From contig JAWZSP010000004.1 in the NCBI GenBank assembly GCA_034401135.1, positions 4,712,001-4,776,000 on the forward strand: 64,000 nucleotides of DNA, given 5' to 3'. The translations under genes and the position numbers were made by a program. Source of the stretch: Volutella citrinella (lineage: Eukaryota > Ascomycota > Sordariomycetes > Hypocreales > Nectriaceae). Below, piece after piece: positions 23,588-35,532 of the stretch. The notes below the pieces were generated by a model. The model searched no databases. It saw only the letters and a program-made list of their open reading frames with translations, and had not been told where the DNA came from. Each line of letters starts with the position of its first letter. Position 1 is the first letter of the stretch.

Positions 23588-24274
23588 GCGGGGGTGGTTA
23601 TTCCTGGGATGATGCATGGACATGGCCACTATTTTTTTCTCAGCTCGATGCCGCCTGTGGGCCGTTTTCTTACAACGAGCTGACGGGGCTATTCGAAAAC
23701 TAGGCGTCAGATGTGCCCCGAGGACCTGCTTTGCGCTTTCACATGGACGTGATTCGCCATTGGCTTTGGAGGTGAGCCCACAGCCTCTACAGGGGTCGCA
23801 ACATGGTGCCCAATTCGGTCATGGTGGGGAACAACATGAAAATTGCTAGTAGGAAATACGAGAGACGAGCGGCTGCTTCTGTCTGGAACTTCTGGGAATC
23901 GTAGCTATGTCAATATGATCCAAAACGTTTGTTGATAATTTTGGTCTCATCGTGTCGGTAGGTCGAGTAACTGAGGAGGTAGAGGGCCCAAAAATTGTGT
24001 TTATGCGGTTGACGATGAGCAACACAGCCCATAATCAGAAATATCTTCTTGCATGCAGAAGGGAGGGGCGCTTTCAAGGCTGAGCCGAGACGCCCTGTCT
24101 GTTGGCTCTTCCTTGTCAGTAAGCTGAGAATGGGGCAACGCACCTCTGGTCGTTTCATCTGCTCTGGATCCATACGAATAGCTCCCTATCCTCTTCAGAG
24201 CGCAAACTGCCACATTTCCACTCTCTTCGTCATCTGATCCCCGTAGGAACCCTCTACTGCACTGCGATCCGATC
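23588..24274. other. Intergenic
   Basis: 3' flank of the pectate lyase and promoter of the Cys-rich membrane protein. Nothing else seen. Confidence 0.5.
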
Positions 24275-25227
24275 ATGAAGCCGAAATCACGCCTGGTTGC
24301 CTTGCTGATCCTAGCTCAGCATCTGGCGATAGCAAACGCCGTGTCATGCTACTACCCCGACGGCAGCATCGCAGAAAACGACACTGCCTGCCAGGGCAAT
24401 GCCGACTACTCGACATGCTGCGCCAACGGCTACAAATGCCTGTCCAACGGACTGTGCGAGATGACGCCCCGCGCAAAGGGCTACGGCCAACCCGCAATGA
24501 AGGACTACGTCCGTGGGAGCTGCACCGACAAGTCGTTCCGAAGCGACAAGTGCCCCAAGTTTTGCGTCTCGCAGGGCACCCACAACCTCAAGGGAGGCCA
24601 CGGGTTGACGAAGTGCGCCGACACGGACAAGGAGGTGTACTGGTGCGACGGCGACGACGCCCAGGGCGTTGACTGCAAGGCTGGGACTGGCAAGAGTGCT
24701 ATCGTTTTTGCGGGTGAGTGGTTGAGATGAATGGGCGTTGGGAATCAAAATTGGCTAACAGTCGGGCTTGTACAGAAACCCCATCGGTAATCACCACGAT
24801 CGGCGTAATCTCAGCTACAGACGGGCCCTCGAGCAGCACCAGCACATCCACAACGAGTACAACCGCGTCCACGGCAGCGAACACGGTCTCCAACTCAGCC
24901 GAAGAGAGTAGCTCCAAGTCAAAGTCACCAGAGAAAGCAAACGCCGGCCCAAGCAACGGTGCCATTATCGGCGGTGTCGTAGGCGGTGCAGCGGCGCTGC
25001 TCCTGATCGGCGGCGTCCTGGGATGGTGGCTACTCAAAAGGAGGCGGCAGCAACGAGATGGAGAGCCGCCGAGATACGCGGACCTACCAAAGTCGGACCC
25101 GGACACCTTAGTGGGTGGGCCCCCCGAGATGGGTGACACGGGGATTGTTGAGAAACTGGGCGATATTCCGCTTCCGCCCGAGGTTGCGGCTTCACCGGTC
25201 ATGTATGAGCTACCCGGCCGGCAATGA
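24275..25227 (+). CDS. Cys-rich single-pass membrane protein, unknown function
   Basis: Exons 24275-24713 and 24776-25227, in phase, 296 residues. Signal peptide (residues 1-22), then an ectodomain with about a dozen cysteines starting SCYYPDGSIAENDTACQG and continuing STCCANGYKCLSNGLCEM and KCPKFC. Next come a Ser/Thr-rich stalk (STSTSTTSTTASTAANT), a Gly-rich transmembrane helix (AIIGGVVGGAAALLLIGGVLG), a basic stop-transfer KRRRQQR and a Pro-rich cytosolic tail of about 75 residues. This architecture (Cys-rich head, O-glycosylated stalk, one helix) is common in Pezizomycotina and resembles wall-sensor layouts such as Mid2/WSC, but the WSC motif itself is absent. No function can be assigned. 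Confidence 0.85.
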
Positions 25228-26047
25228 GACGCGCTTCGAATGTTGCTAGGGCAAGGTTGTCGTTGGGCTGGGCAAACCAGCGGAAAGCTAGACATAAGTG
25301 GCGAAGGTGGGAGCATTATGGATCGGAATCACGGTGTTTGATCGTGTTTAATGGGTGGGTAAGGAGCCTTGTCTCGAAAGGATGATTATTTTAGCTGACC
25401 AGCAGCTGGGGGCAGGATAGATACATTAACGTTGCGCAAGAGACCAGACGACTCTTGCCATTGGAATTAGACCCCGGGACATAGAGAATCGAGAATATAA
25501 TATCGAGAATTCTATATTATTAGGACCAACTGCCGGATTAGAAATTGCGAACACTGATTGCTTCTGTGATGAAACATGATGTCATGCTCCCTGTTACTTT
25601 GATTTAATTCTCGTCCTCGTCTTGCCTAGGAGAGTGGTTTCAGCAGCCCACTCATCACCGCCTTGGTTTCAACTGCACCGCAATAGAAACAGAGTGCATA
25701 CCATGCCGGAGTGCACCACCGTGAGATCCCATCTTCTTAATAAGTGAGTGGCACAGTCGAACCGTGACGCTTATCAACCATGCAGGGGTCAGGCACGCGG
25801 CCCTGGTCCTCGTGGGCTTACGGCCCATTAGGGCAACCCTCTCCCACGCTATTCGTTGCTTGTCCTTGGCCATGGTTACTCCTTTCGGTAACTGCCTACT
25901 ACTAGCATTGGCTGATTTGACATGCGGACCTTCTATACGTGTCTGGAACAAACGAGGCCCAGGATGGACAGTCCTCCTACATTAGGAACTTTAGGAAGCA
26001 GTTTGATGCAAATCTTGTTATTTTTTTGGTAGTCTATTTATTTTACT
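25228..26047. other. Convergent intergenic region
   Basis: 3' flanks of the Cys-rich membrane protein and the Zn2Cys6 regulator. AT-rich around 25490-25560. No gene seen. Confidence 0.5.
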
Positions 26048-27775
26048 TCATTTGGCCGCCGTCGAGGTACTCCTTCGGCTCCTCTGTGGCGGAAAAAACT
26101 CCCCTTGCAGCAAGTCCTTGCCAAACGCCTTGAGCACGATACACTCGGACACGCCCTCAGTGCACTCCTTTGCCCAGCCAATGTCCCTATTGGACTCCGT
26201 GACGGCCTTGTGGTCCGTCGTGTCAAGCAGCGCCTCCATGAGGTCAAAGGAGCGGCTGATGCGCGTCGCGTTGCCCATGTAGTGCAGGCCCTCCTCAAAG
26301 TCGGTCTGGTACTCGGCCAGCAGGCGCTCCAGAGCGGCGGCGCGGGATGGCTCGTCAACGGTTGCGCGGGCCGACATGAGGGCGACGGGGGCGAAGAAGG
26401 CGGCAAAGGGCCGGCTGCTCATGGCCTCAGTGGCCTGCGCGAGGATGCGGTCGCAAAAGTCGTGCGCTTCGTCGAGCAGTACAGGGTCTCCGTTGTACAT
26501 GCGCAGCACGCGGTTGACGATGAGGGCCTGTGCCATGAACAAGCCGTACATGAAGTTGAAGCGGACCGCAGTGCGTCTGGTCCGTAACGAGGCGTCCGGG
26601 GCTTCCGCGGCTTCCTGCCATTCCATGGTTGCTGTGCGGAGGATGAGGTGCTCCGACTGCATGAGGTCGTATGTTGCGCGGATCTGGCGGATGTATTTCC
26701 CTGGTTCGCGGATAAAGGCGGACAACTCGATGAGCGTCTCTGGGAGGATGGATATGACAGGGCTGCTTCTTAGTGGCCGTGGAGATGATATGAGGTTGAA
26801 GAGGCTCCAGAATTTATGGTCAAAGACGATCTCGTGGTTCCAGAAGCTCTCTGTTACCTGCAGCTTTTTGTCAGCTTGCTATTTCGATATACCAGGCCCG
26901 GACGTTGCAACATACTATTGTCGAAAGAAAGTACTCTAGCAAGTCTGGTTCAAACTCGCCTAGCCGGCCTTGGTCATGAGCATCGAGTAGTAGATGTAGT
27001 AGCATGGCACCGTGCTTCGGTGTGACGCCGCTGCCACCCATCCATTCCTATTGGCGCATAAGTATCTATCAGCATTGTCTGAGCGATGGACCAAGCTCAC
27101 CTTGCAGACCTGCGCCAAGTAGATGGCGCACAAGTTGTTTGGCGTCGCCGCCCGCGCGGGATCCTGCAGCGCCTCCCTTAGCGTCGTGAGGGCCGTGCCG
27201 TAGCACTGCAGCGCCCTCCGCTGCGACGTCTTGTTCTTGATGGCGTTGAACGAGGCGACCATGGCCCGGACCGCAGCGTCGATGGCCGGGCTGGACCCGA
27301 CGCGGCGCGGCAGCTGGCTGAGGAACGGGCCGTAGATGTCGATGTCGTACCGCACGTCCTGCATCTGGAGGATCGACACGAATTCGCTGCTCATGCGCGT
27401 CGTGGCGTTGCTGGGCGTCACGGGCGGAGACGGCAGCACCATGACGAACTGTGTCTCTTGCGGAACCTTGGCCGCATCGAAGGCCGCAGCTTGGGCAGCT
27501 GCTTGCGTGGACGCCTGGATTGCGGCCTGTTGAGCGCCCTGTGACGCCCTGCCTCGGACGACCTGGAACTGCTCCGCCTTGAAGATGAATCTCTTCTCGC
27601 CGATGCCGACGCAAGGGACGTTGAGGCGGGTGCATCTGCCGCATGACGGCCGGGCTTCGTCGCACTGGGGTCTGCATCAGCCACAGTTGACGAGACGGAT
27701 TGCTTCAACTTGTCTCACCTTCTTCTTGCGTGCTCGGCAAGTGGCACATCCTCGCGAAATGGGAACGCCGGGCAT
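26048..27775 (-). CDS. Zn2Cys6 transcription factor
   Basis: Nuclear DNA-binding regulator. Minus-strand exons 27775-27719, 27664-27101, 27047-26916, 26857-26048, in phase, 520 residues. The zinc cluster is split by intron 1: GCATCRARKKK joined to CDEARPSCGRCTRLNVPC gives CX2CX6CX6CX2CX6C. A Gln/Ala-rich linker follows (ASQGAQQAAIQASTQAAAQ), then a helical fungal-specific middle region (RRALQCYGTALTTLREALQDP, NNLCAIYLAQVCKEWMGG). The C-terminal domain contains SFWNHEIVFDHKFWSLFNL and FIREPGKYIRQIRATYDL. Exon 1 is only 57 nt. Targets are unknown, and neither neighbour shows a clear pathway. Confidence 0.9.
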
Positions 27776-29683
27776 GTTCACGCGCTCGGCGTGTGTCCCG
27801 ACGGCGATGGATTGACTGGGCTGGGTTCAGGCTCGGGGTGGCTGTTGTGGGGATGATGACTTTGTCTCGTCTCGTCGCAGGATCCAAAGTCCGGGGAACG
27901 GAAGGGCCTTGTTCTATCCGTCCTGTCGAGTCCTTGTCTCGGATTGTGGCAGCGGATGCAACGGATGGAACGGATGCGTCTTTAATTTCTCCTTCTTTTT
28001 TCACCTCAGCTCAGCACAGGCCGCCCGATGGACTGGATGCGTCTCGGGCTGCCGTCGTCGCATTCTTGAATGAAGGCACCCGGCTGTCGACGAGCTGGGG
28101 AGAGCTACAGCCCGCGCGTACTATGTGCAGGTGGGCGCGCAGGGGTTTATAGTGGCGTGTGTGTGCGATCGGGCAGCGCGAGCCGTGCAGCAGTAGCAGT
28201 GCGATGCAACAAATGTCCCATTCAGTCTGGATGAGCGACGACGAAAGGTCCTAAAAAGGGGCGGTGTCCAAGTGTGCATCCCCATGCTAATGCGAAAGCT
28301 AATGTCAATGCCACTGGCTGGCCGGCATCGGGATTCTCCACCCAGATTGTCGCGCGGTCGGTGGGTCGTATTTTCCGGAAGGCCAGCTGTGACTCTGGAG
28401 CTTCTAGACCAGTTGCCATGAACTGAGAATCCAGGGGAAGAAGGCTGAGCTTCTCAAGGTTTGGGGAAGCCGTCCGGAGGGATCATGGGTGGGATGCTCA
28501 GCCTTATTCGGGTCCGGATGCTGAGCAGGGCCACTAGACGCGCTGCTCTCCGCAATTCCTACGGTAGGCAGTCAGCATCCCCGTCGCCTCCATCCATAAT
28601 GACGCCTGTAATAATGGGAGATGGGCAGCATGGATCACTCCCTCGCCGCTGCTGAAGAATAAGTCACTCACTCGAGTACGAGGGACTTTGGCATCGAAAC
28701 ACCACATTCGCCCAACAGTGGGGCCACTAGCAGACGCCCTAGACCCAACTGGGCGGCCACTCTCGTCAACACCGTACTATTTACCATGCACAGCCGCGGT
28801 TCCTGGCGCCCGAGCTGCTGGGGTTTCGCTTCGGGTTAGCCTGCCGCCGGTTCTCACATCATCTCATCTCTACGATCGCAGCTTGCCTCTTTCACGTGGG
28901 ATACACCCAGAACGGGCAGCTGGTTCTGTAGGCTGGTGGTCTGTAAGGCTGCATGTCAGAGTCTATTGATTACCCCGGGGTAGTGGCGGCAGTTGGTGCT
29001 TGGCGTTGGGCTTGGGCTGTCTCACGCATGGCACGCCCTTTGGCTTCTCGTCCTCCGTCTCGTCCGTCCGCCGTCTCGGCCGGTCACACATCATATCCAG
29101 AGTCCAAATAAACTCAATTGCTCTAGCACGAGTGGGACTCCGATTAGTTGGTTAGCCGAGCAGCCCAGTCCTCCACTTGACAGTCATGCAGGTTTCGGGG
29201 GCATTCCCGCAACCCCAGAGCATCAGGGACATCACCGCATCCTCCGCTACGTTGGCTTTGCGACTGAGACGGTACCTTACAAGGTGTCAACAACTATCGC
29301 GCAAAGATAACAACATTAATCGGTCAGACGAAATGATGGACATTGCTCCGCAGCAACGGCCTCCGCTGTTACAAGTACCCAGCCCTAGGAGGGCCTTTGG
29401 TCAACTGAGCCACGGGTGGGGAGGTGGCTGTGTGTATACAACACCCAAGAATAGACTACCCCACCGAATAAATCAGCCTTATCTGTCCCGTCCGTTGCAC
29501 TATGGCGGTGGCTATAGCACGCAATGACATGCGGTTGGATCTGTGGAAAGCCTGAGTCGTGGGCGCTAGTTGCAAATGAATCCTTCGCTTCACAAGGCGT
29601 AGGCGGAGTCATCAGTGGCCACTTGAAATTTTGTGGGCGCAGAGTTGGTTACTGACTTGCTGACTTACAACCCAGCCTCATAC
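27776..29683. other. Intergenic region between the 26-27.8 kb regulator and the catabolic cluster
   Basis: About 1.9 kb. Promoter of the regulator at its left end and 3' flank of the FAD oxidoreductase at its right. No coding sequence with family motifs on either strand. It separates the housekeeping-like left part from the cluster that follows. Confidence 0.45.
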
Positions 29684-31150
29684 CTAACCGACAACCTTTG
29701 GAGACGCATGCCTAAACACGTTGTTGGCGTCGTACTTGGCCTTGAGACTCACCAGCGTCTCGAGATGCCTGCCGTAGACCTTACCCAGATCGGCCTCGTC
29801 AGCAAGCAGCGAAATATAGGCACTGTCCAGAATGTTGGCCCCGTTTCGCTCCCGTAACTCCCTCAGCAGCGTCTGGCCCCATTCCAGCGTCGCGGGTTTC
29901 TGTGCTTCGTCGGCCGTCGTCGACACAACTTCAATCATTACATGCGGCTCCCTCGCGCCAAACACCGAACGCCGATTCTCCTTGGGTGACCGGAGGGCAT
30001 GCACCGAAATCATGGAGCCACTGGGAACCAAGTCGTTGTACTTGGCCAGCACACTAGCAGCCTCTTTCGTCCATTGCTTGATGCTGACGGTGAAGCAACG
30101 CCCATGCACGCCGTACTGCACCAGTTTCTCGTTGTCTCGGGCATACTTGGCCGGCGTCTTGGCCTCCGTTATGTTCATGATGCAGGTCCCCAGCGCGGCA
30201 ATCTTTTTGATCCACTGATGGCCCTGCTCGTGGTCATCAGAGACCCAAGTCACGATGGTGGTGAGACACCTTCCAAGTCCAGGCAACTCCATGCCAATGG
30301 GCTGGACTTGCAGCGGATCCGGGAGGACGAGGCCCTGAAGACCCTCGATTAGACCCGTCCAGGCCGATTGCAGGTCCGACGAGTCGAAGACAAGCGTCGC
30401 CGACAGAAGCTATAGAACTGTGCTTAGAACGGGGCCATAATGCATACTGCCACAGGGAACCTACCTCTTTGAGCGGATAGACCTTGACGGTCAGCTCGAC
30501 GATTGCGCCAAAGATGGGCCCGGCTCCACGGATGCCCTCCAGCAGGTCCTCGTCGGCATCTACAATGTCGCCCTGGCCGTTGACCAGCCGGGCAGCAACG
30601 ATTTGGTCCGCCCCAAGGCCGTACAGCGTCGAAAAGGGCCCGTAGCCGCCGAGGGTGCTCCACCCGACGTAGCCGACAGAGCCAACGGATCCACTGCGAG
30701 TCGCTCTCAGCACACATCACACATCACACATGGGGCTTAAATGTTCCTCCAGGACACTCACAATGGAGTTACTAGGCCGTGCTCGCCGAGTGTCTCAACC
30801 AGCCCGCTGACGAGGATGCCGCCACCGACCCTGGCCGTCGTCTTGTCCGGGCTGACGTCGACGAAGCAGATATCCCGCATGTCAATCGTCAGCGCGTCGT
30901 GGACCAGCGACTGTCCCACGCAATTGTGTCCCCCAGTCCGGATGCTGAACTCGGCGCCGTGCTCGAGACACGCCCGGATGAGAGCCTGGACGTGCTCGGG
31001 GGTCCGCGGGCGTGCAATGGCCCAAGGCCGGGATGACGTCACAATGTATGTCTTCACAAGCCCCTCATATTCGGCACCGTCGGGCGTGTGTACCGGGATG
31101 TCGGGATGACTGGTGCGAAGGGCGGAGAGCGTCTTGGATGATGCAGACAT
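29684..31150 (-). CDS. FAD-linked oxidoreductase, berberine-bridge-enzyme-like
   Basis: Flavoprotein oxidising alcohol, amine or lactone-type carbons with O2. Minus-strand exons 31150-30762, 30693-30465, 30409-29684, in phase, 447 residues. FAD_binding_4 region: SSRPWAIARPRTPEHVQALIRACLEHG, then SIRTGGHNCVG with the His expected to carry FAD covalently, DMRDICFVDVSPDKTTARVGGG, and VGWSTLGGYGPFSTLYGLGADQIVAARLV. The BBE C-terminal signature LKAKYDANNVFRHA is present. No signal peptide with the chosen start, so intracellular, unlike many plant relatives. An upstream in-frame Met at 31309 would add a poorly conserved leader. First gene of the putative catabolic cluster, head-to-tail with the CMD-like gene. 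No copy of the shared CGG-N7-CCG site was seen before it. Confidence 0.9.
30711..30731. repeat. 7-bp tandem repeat within an intron
   Basis: Three perfect copies of CACACAT inside intron 1 of the FAD oxidoreductase gene (30694-30761). Probably a microsatellite without coding effect. Confidence 0.7.
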
Positions 31151-31622
31151 TTTGGAGCGGTTTGAAGGGAGTCGAAGAAGCAACTGCTGACCGGATTGCG
31201 ACTTGAATGTTATTGCGGAGAGATGTCGGAGAGATATCCCGTGTAGATAGCCGGTGAGCCCAATGCCGTACTGGACCTGTAAGCACTTGCATCCCACGAG
31301 ACAATCCAATCCTAGAAACCTTACCTAAGCCTCTCCACAGTCAGCGCGACTTCATAACAACGGAATCATATGCCACTATTCTCAAACGCCTTTCGTTGCT
31401 AGTGTCTCGCATCTTGCCTCCGAATCTGGAAGTCCTCAGCCTTCGCACTGGCGAACGTCCTCATGTCCCCGCTACATGAAGAGTTATGCACTACCCTACA
31501 CCGAAAATATGTCCGGACGCCTTGAGAGAATCAAGAGATACTTGATGCATTCTGGGTTCCACCTGCCATCCCTCCTTTTAACCCCCTTTGCATCCAAACT
31601 CATGTGGCTTGGTGTAGCAGAT
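31151..31622. other. Intergenic, promoter of the FAD oxidoreductase
   Basis: 472 bp between two leftward genes. A direct CGG-N8-CGG lies near 31216-31229, unlike the inverted site found elsewhere in the cluster. Nothing else seen. Confidence 0.4.
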
Positions 31623-32315
31623 TTACGGGGTGGGCACTATAGGGATCGTTTTGTTCTTCTCGCCGACTACGCTCAACGTCAGTCTGCCATCCAAAGACTG
31701 GATCAATAAAAAGATTCTCCCGGAACTGCTTACCATCTAGGGCGACAAGAAACCGGCTCACGCAATTGTAACATGCCACCTATGCCTATGAGCTTTGTTT
31801 CTAGTCAAGCAAGGACGAGTGCGTACCGTGGACACAATCTCGACAATCTCCTTGTCGCTAAACAGAGACTTGAGCCAAGCAAAAGTCTCATCCTTGACTT
31901 GGACGCTTCTCGTCATTTCATCGGCCATGACGGCCACGGCCCATCGACGGTCGTTCAACCCCGATGGTTGTTCGCTACGAAGCAGCTCCTTGTCTGCCAT
32001 GATTTCACGCATCGAGTCTGCGGAAACGCCGCCTGCAACAGCCAGAGGCGCATGGTGCATCCATTCATACCAAGCGCGATTGACCAGCGCGATGCGGCAA
32101 ATGGCGAGCTCGCGCAAGTCATCCGGCAGGGAAGTCCGCGTGCGGACGGCGCCGACAAAGGTGTTCCAGCCCTCGGCGATGGGTGGAGAATGTAGAAGTG
32201 CCAGGTCGAGGGGCTGTAGAGGGCGAGGGTTGCGACGGGCCTCTATCGCAGCGACAATGGCAGCTTCCTCGGCGTTTGCCATAGGAGGAGGGTTTGCGAC
32301 GTAGGGGACTCTCAT
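31623..32315 (-). CDS. Carboxymuconolactone-decarboxylase-like (AhpD-fold) protein
   Basis: Minus-strand exons 32315-31827, 31779-31734, 31666-31623, in phase, 192 residues. The CMD region reads LPDDLRELAICRIALVNRAWYEWMHHAPLA, the conserved helix pair with Glu and His of the AhpD fold. After two introns the C-terminus is VACYNCVSRFLVALDVGEKNKTIPIV, the usual CMD end. Without splicing the frame runs into an unrelated tail, so the two small 3' exons matter. Members include 4-carboxymuconolactone decarboxylase and peroxidase-like or gamma-lactone-acting enzymes. Next to a dienelactone hydrolase and SDR, a role in lactone or quinone breakdown is inferred. Two CGG-N7-CCG sites lie 163-191 bp before the start. 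Confidence 0.9.
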
Positions 32316-32987
32316 GTTGATGTGATGGGTGTTGACGGGTAGATGGGGATGGATTAAATTGAATCAATTATTTTGACCTGGATGCAACCTAATAACCACC
32401 AGTATTTATTCAACTCGCAGTTCGTTGGCCTGGATTGAACAGGCATAATTACCATCTCCAATACGTCTTGATGCTCACGGACCATTTCCGCGGACATTTT
32501 CCGCGGAGGCCACGGACGGCATCTTGGCGCTAACCGGATGGGACGACGGGCTGGCAGTGTTTGTCTCACGAAGCCAGCTGCACAGCGCGTCCTTCCTTGG
32601 CCGTGGACTTTTTGTGTATCTGTCGAGATTATCGCCATCAGCATGGGCAAGCCTACAAGGACTTGATCCACCAACAGTCGCTATCCCCGATCCGATGACG
32701 CAGGCTGATCAATTGAGGGCATCTCGAAACATTATTCGTCAGTGGGGATGGCTCTACAAGGTCGTCTCATGCCACCACATCCCGATGCGACTCGTTTGAG
32801 TTTGGACCACGAAAGCCCTATGACCCTTGGTTCCTTGACTGGCTTCTGCAAGCCATACCCCGGATTCCCCGCCTGAACCGACGAACCAGACCGTGCGGGG
32901 GAAGACTTCTCATCTCCTGTGCAACTCCTCATCCCCAGACTCCTCACCAACCGATAGTCCATCAGCCGACGTCATCATCTTTCCACG
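32316..32987. other. Divergent promoter region with the putative cluster operator
   Basis: Lies between the leftward CMD-like gene and the rightward regulator. No gene. Contains a tandem pair of CGG-N7-CCG inverted sites at 32478-32506 (separate entry). Confidence 0.6.
32478..32506. promoter_or_regulatory. Tandem CGG-N7-CCG sites, putative Zn2Cys6 operator
   Basis: Two abutting inverted sites: CGG-ACCATTT-CCG (32478-32490) and CGG-ACATTTT-CCG (32491-32503), the second inside CCGCGG-N7-CCGCGG (32488-32506). They lie 163-191 bp upstream of the CMD-like start and about 480-510 bp upstream of the regulator. The same spacing and a similar core recur before the SDR and the hydrolase/transporter pair. 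Zn2Cys6 dimers typically bind inverted CGG triplets at fixed spacing. Confidence 0.6.
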
Positions 32988-35436
32988 ATGGACCATTTCG
33001 ACCGTCGACCAGCAGACAGCCCCCAACCAACCGACATGGCAGACACCACAGCAGCTTCACGGGCTAAGCGCTCGCGCAGCCATCGCAAGTTTCGCGGCTT
33101 GACATGTGCCAACTGTCGTGTCAGAAAGGTACGACCACTACTCACATTGCCCCATCAACTTCCACTGACATCGTTTCTTTCAAAGGTACGATGCGAAGGG
33201 AGCCAGCCGACTTGCAAGACGTGCGAGGTGTACCACGTAGACTGCCACTACGACAAGCCGCCTCCGCTGTCCCAGATTGTTGCCATGGCGAGAAAGCTCC
33301 AGGAGGCCGAGAACACCATCGAACGCCTGCAACAAGGTGCTTCCATCACAAATCCGAGCCAGGGGCAGGCCTCTCCAGCAGAAGATTGCATCCAGGCCGG
33401 TGATAACTCGATACGCCCTCCCTCTGGACCAGCAGTCTCAGCCCCGGCCCCTGATGCCACGACAACTGTTGCTCTGCGAACTGCAACATCCCGATCCGAC
33501 CTCATGATACCATCGCCTTCCCGGCAGACAACATTCTCGCCAGTAGCAGCCTCTGGAGGCCACGCCGCCACAGTCGCACAACCTGACGAGTCCCTAACAA
33601 ACGAACTCAGCGTCGACGAGCACGGCAAGATCTGCTACTATGGCCCGACCTCAGCGGTGCACCAGCCCCTGGGTCTGGATTCCCCGTCGGCCAAGTCATC
33701 GAGTGGCACTAGTCACCGCTCCCAAAAGGACGGGTTGCGCTCCTACCTGACATCGCACGCCCGTGAGTCGGCCGTCTGGGAGGAGTTTGCCCTCGGCAAC
33801 GCCGCCCTGCAGACGGGCTTGTCTCGAGACGTTATGGCGAGGCTGCTGCATCTGCACTGGACCTGGGTGGCGCCCATGTTTATGTGGGTGTACCGGCCAG
33901 CCTTTATCCGTGAGTAGACTAACTCTTCGTTTGGATTGTAACTACTAATGATGGCTGATTCCTTCAATAGGCGACATGACCACCGGCGGCCGATACTACT
34001 CCGAATTCCTCCTCCTCGTGCTCTGCGTGCACGCGTCAAAGTACCAGGACGGCCACCACACCAACCTGCTCTCCGCCCGGGTGCGTTGGCTGCTCGGAGA
34101 CGCCATCCAGCAGCCCAGCTCAGTGCCGACCATCCAGGCGCTGCTGCAGCTGAGTGCCCGGGAGCTTGCGCAGGGATCCATCTCCCAGGCTTGGCTGTAC
34201 AGCGGCATGGCCTTTAGGATGGCGGCTGACCTGGGCCTTCAGCACACCGGGCCCGACATTGCCAGTCTGAAGGGCCTTACCCCTATTGACTTGGAGATTC
34301 GAACGCGGCTCTTCTGGAGCTGCTATTTCTGGGACAAGTATGTTTCGCATCGCATCCCTTGATAGGAAAAAAATACTGACTTGTCGCGCTAGGGCCATCA
34401 GTCTCTACACTGGGAGGCTGCCGGCAGTGACCGAGTTGCCCCAGGGTCCCATCAACTTCTGTATGCTCTCCCCGTCTTTCATCTGTTCAGTCATCGATTA
34501 CTAACCAGAGTCTTGTTGTAGTGGACGATTCGGCCGAATATGAGATCTGGTCTCCGTACCACGAAGATTCTTCGCCCCTGACCAAGCTGCCCCCGGGACA
34601 ATACCCCTCGATGAAGAGCCACGCCGTCTCCTGTTTCGAAAACTCATGCAAGCTGTCCGTCATCATCAACGACATTATTGTACAGCTGTACTCGAGACGG
34701 AGTAACCATGTCACGGAAGCATCGCTTAATGGCATTAAGAGTCGCTTGGATGCCTGGCGAGAGCAGTCCCCAGCCCACCTGCGATACGATCCCGATTACC
34801 TACCGGCCATTTGTCCACCGCCACATATTATATCACAAAAGTATGCCACTTGGTCTGATCCTTCACAACTGCAGGCCATCATTTGCTGACAAATCTGCCA
34901 ATAGCATCTTGTACTTTACGACGATCATCCTCGCGCACCGACCGTTCTGGGCAGCCCCCGAATACTACAGGGTATGCATCAACGCAGCTCTCAGCATCGA
35001 GAAGCTCCTGCTCCTGCTCGAGTCTACGTTCGGATTTGAAAACATCACTTATTTAATGGGGTACTGCATCTATACGGGTGCCTCTGCCATCCTGGAAGAC
35101 GCCAAGAATAGCCAAGGCGCCGACCACCCAACCATGAAAACATTCCTCAGAGCCCTGAATGGGGGCCTGAAAAAGTGTTCACTGCTCGAGAGGAGTCTAC
35201 ACATCATTATCAAGGGCCTGAAACGGAGTGTGGTCCAACGCCCGGCGCCATATCAGGTCGGCGTGGTTGAGAACCCACCGGCAGCTCCCACAACCAGCTA
35301 CATCCCCGCGTTTCCATACTTTGATCCAGATAGCCCGAATGAGTTTGACATGGATGCCTACCTCAACAGCATGAGCATGGACACCATGGCAATCCTCGAC
35401 TGTTATCCCGAGCTGCAGATGGATGACAGGTTGTAA
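32988..35436 (+). CDS. NirA-like Zn2Cys6 transcription factor, putative cluster regulator
   Basis: Exons 32988-33128, 33186-33909, 33971-34337, 34393-34460, 34522-34840, 34905-35436, in phase, 716 residues. The zinc cluster spans intron 1: TCANCRVRK joined to VRCEGSQPTCKTCEVYHVDC gives CX2CX6CX6CX2CX6C. Intron 1 is 57 nt without a stop, so unspliced reading hides it and breaks the cluster with 19 foreign residues. A coiled-coil-like stretch follows (MARKLQEAENTIERLQQ). The Fungal_trans domain shows WEEFALGNAALQTGLSRDVM, LHLHWTWVAPMFMWVYRPAF, RLFWSCYFWDKAISLYTGRLP and ILYFTTIILAHRPFW. The acidic C-terminus (DPDSPNEFDMDAYLNSMSMD) looks like an activation region. Its central place suggests it controls the flanking genes. 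Confidence 0.92.
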
Positions 35437-35532
35437 AAGGCACTGACTGCTTGGATTGACATTCAATGTATTTTTAATTTATATTGAAATCTATCTATCA
35501 TTCATTTTCACTTTTAACCAGTCCCTGGCAAC

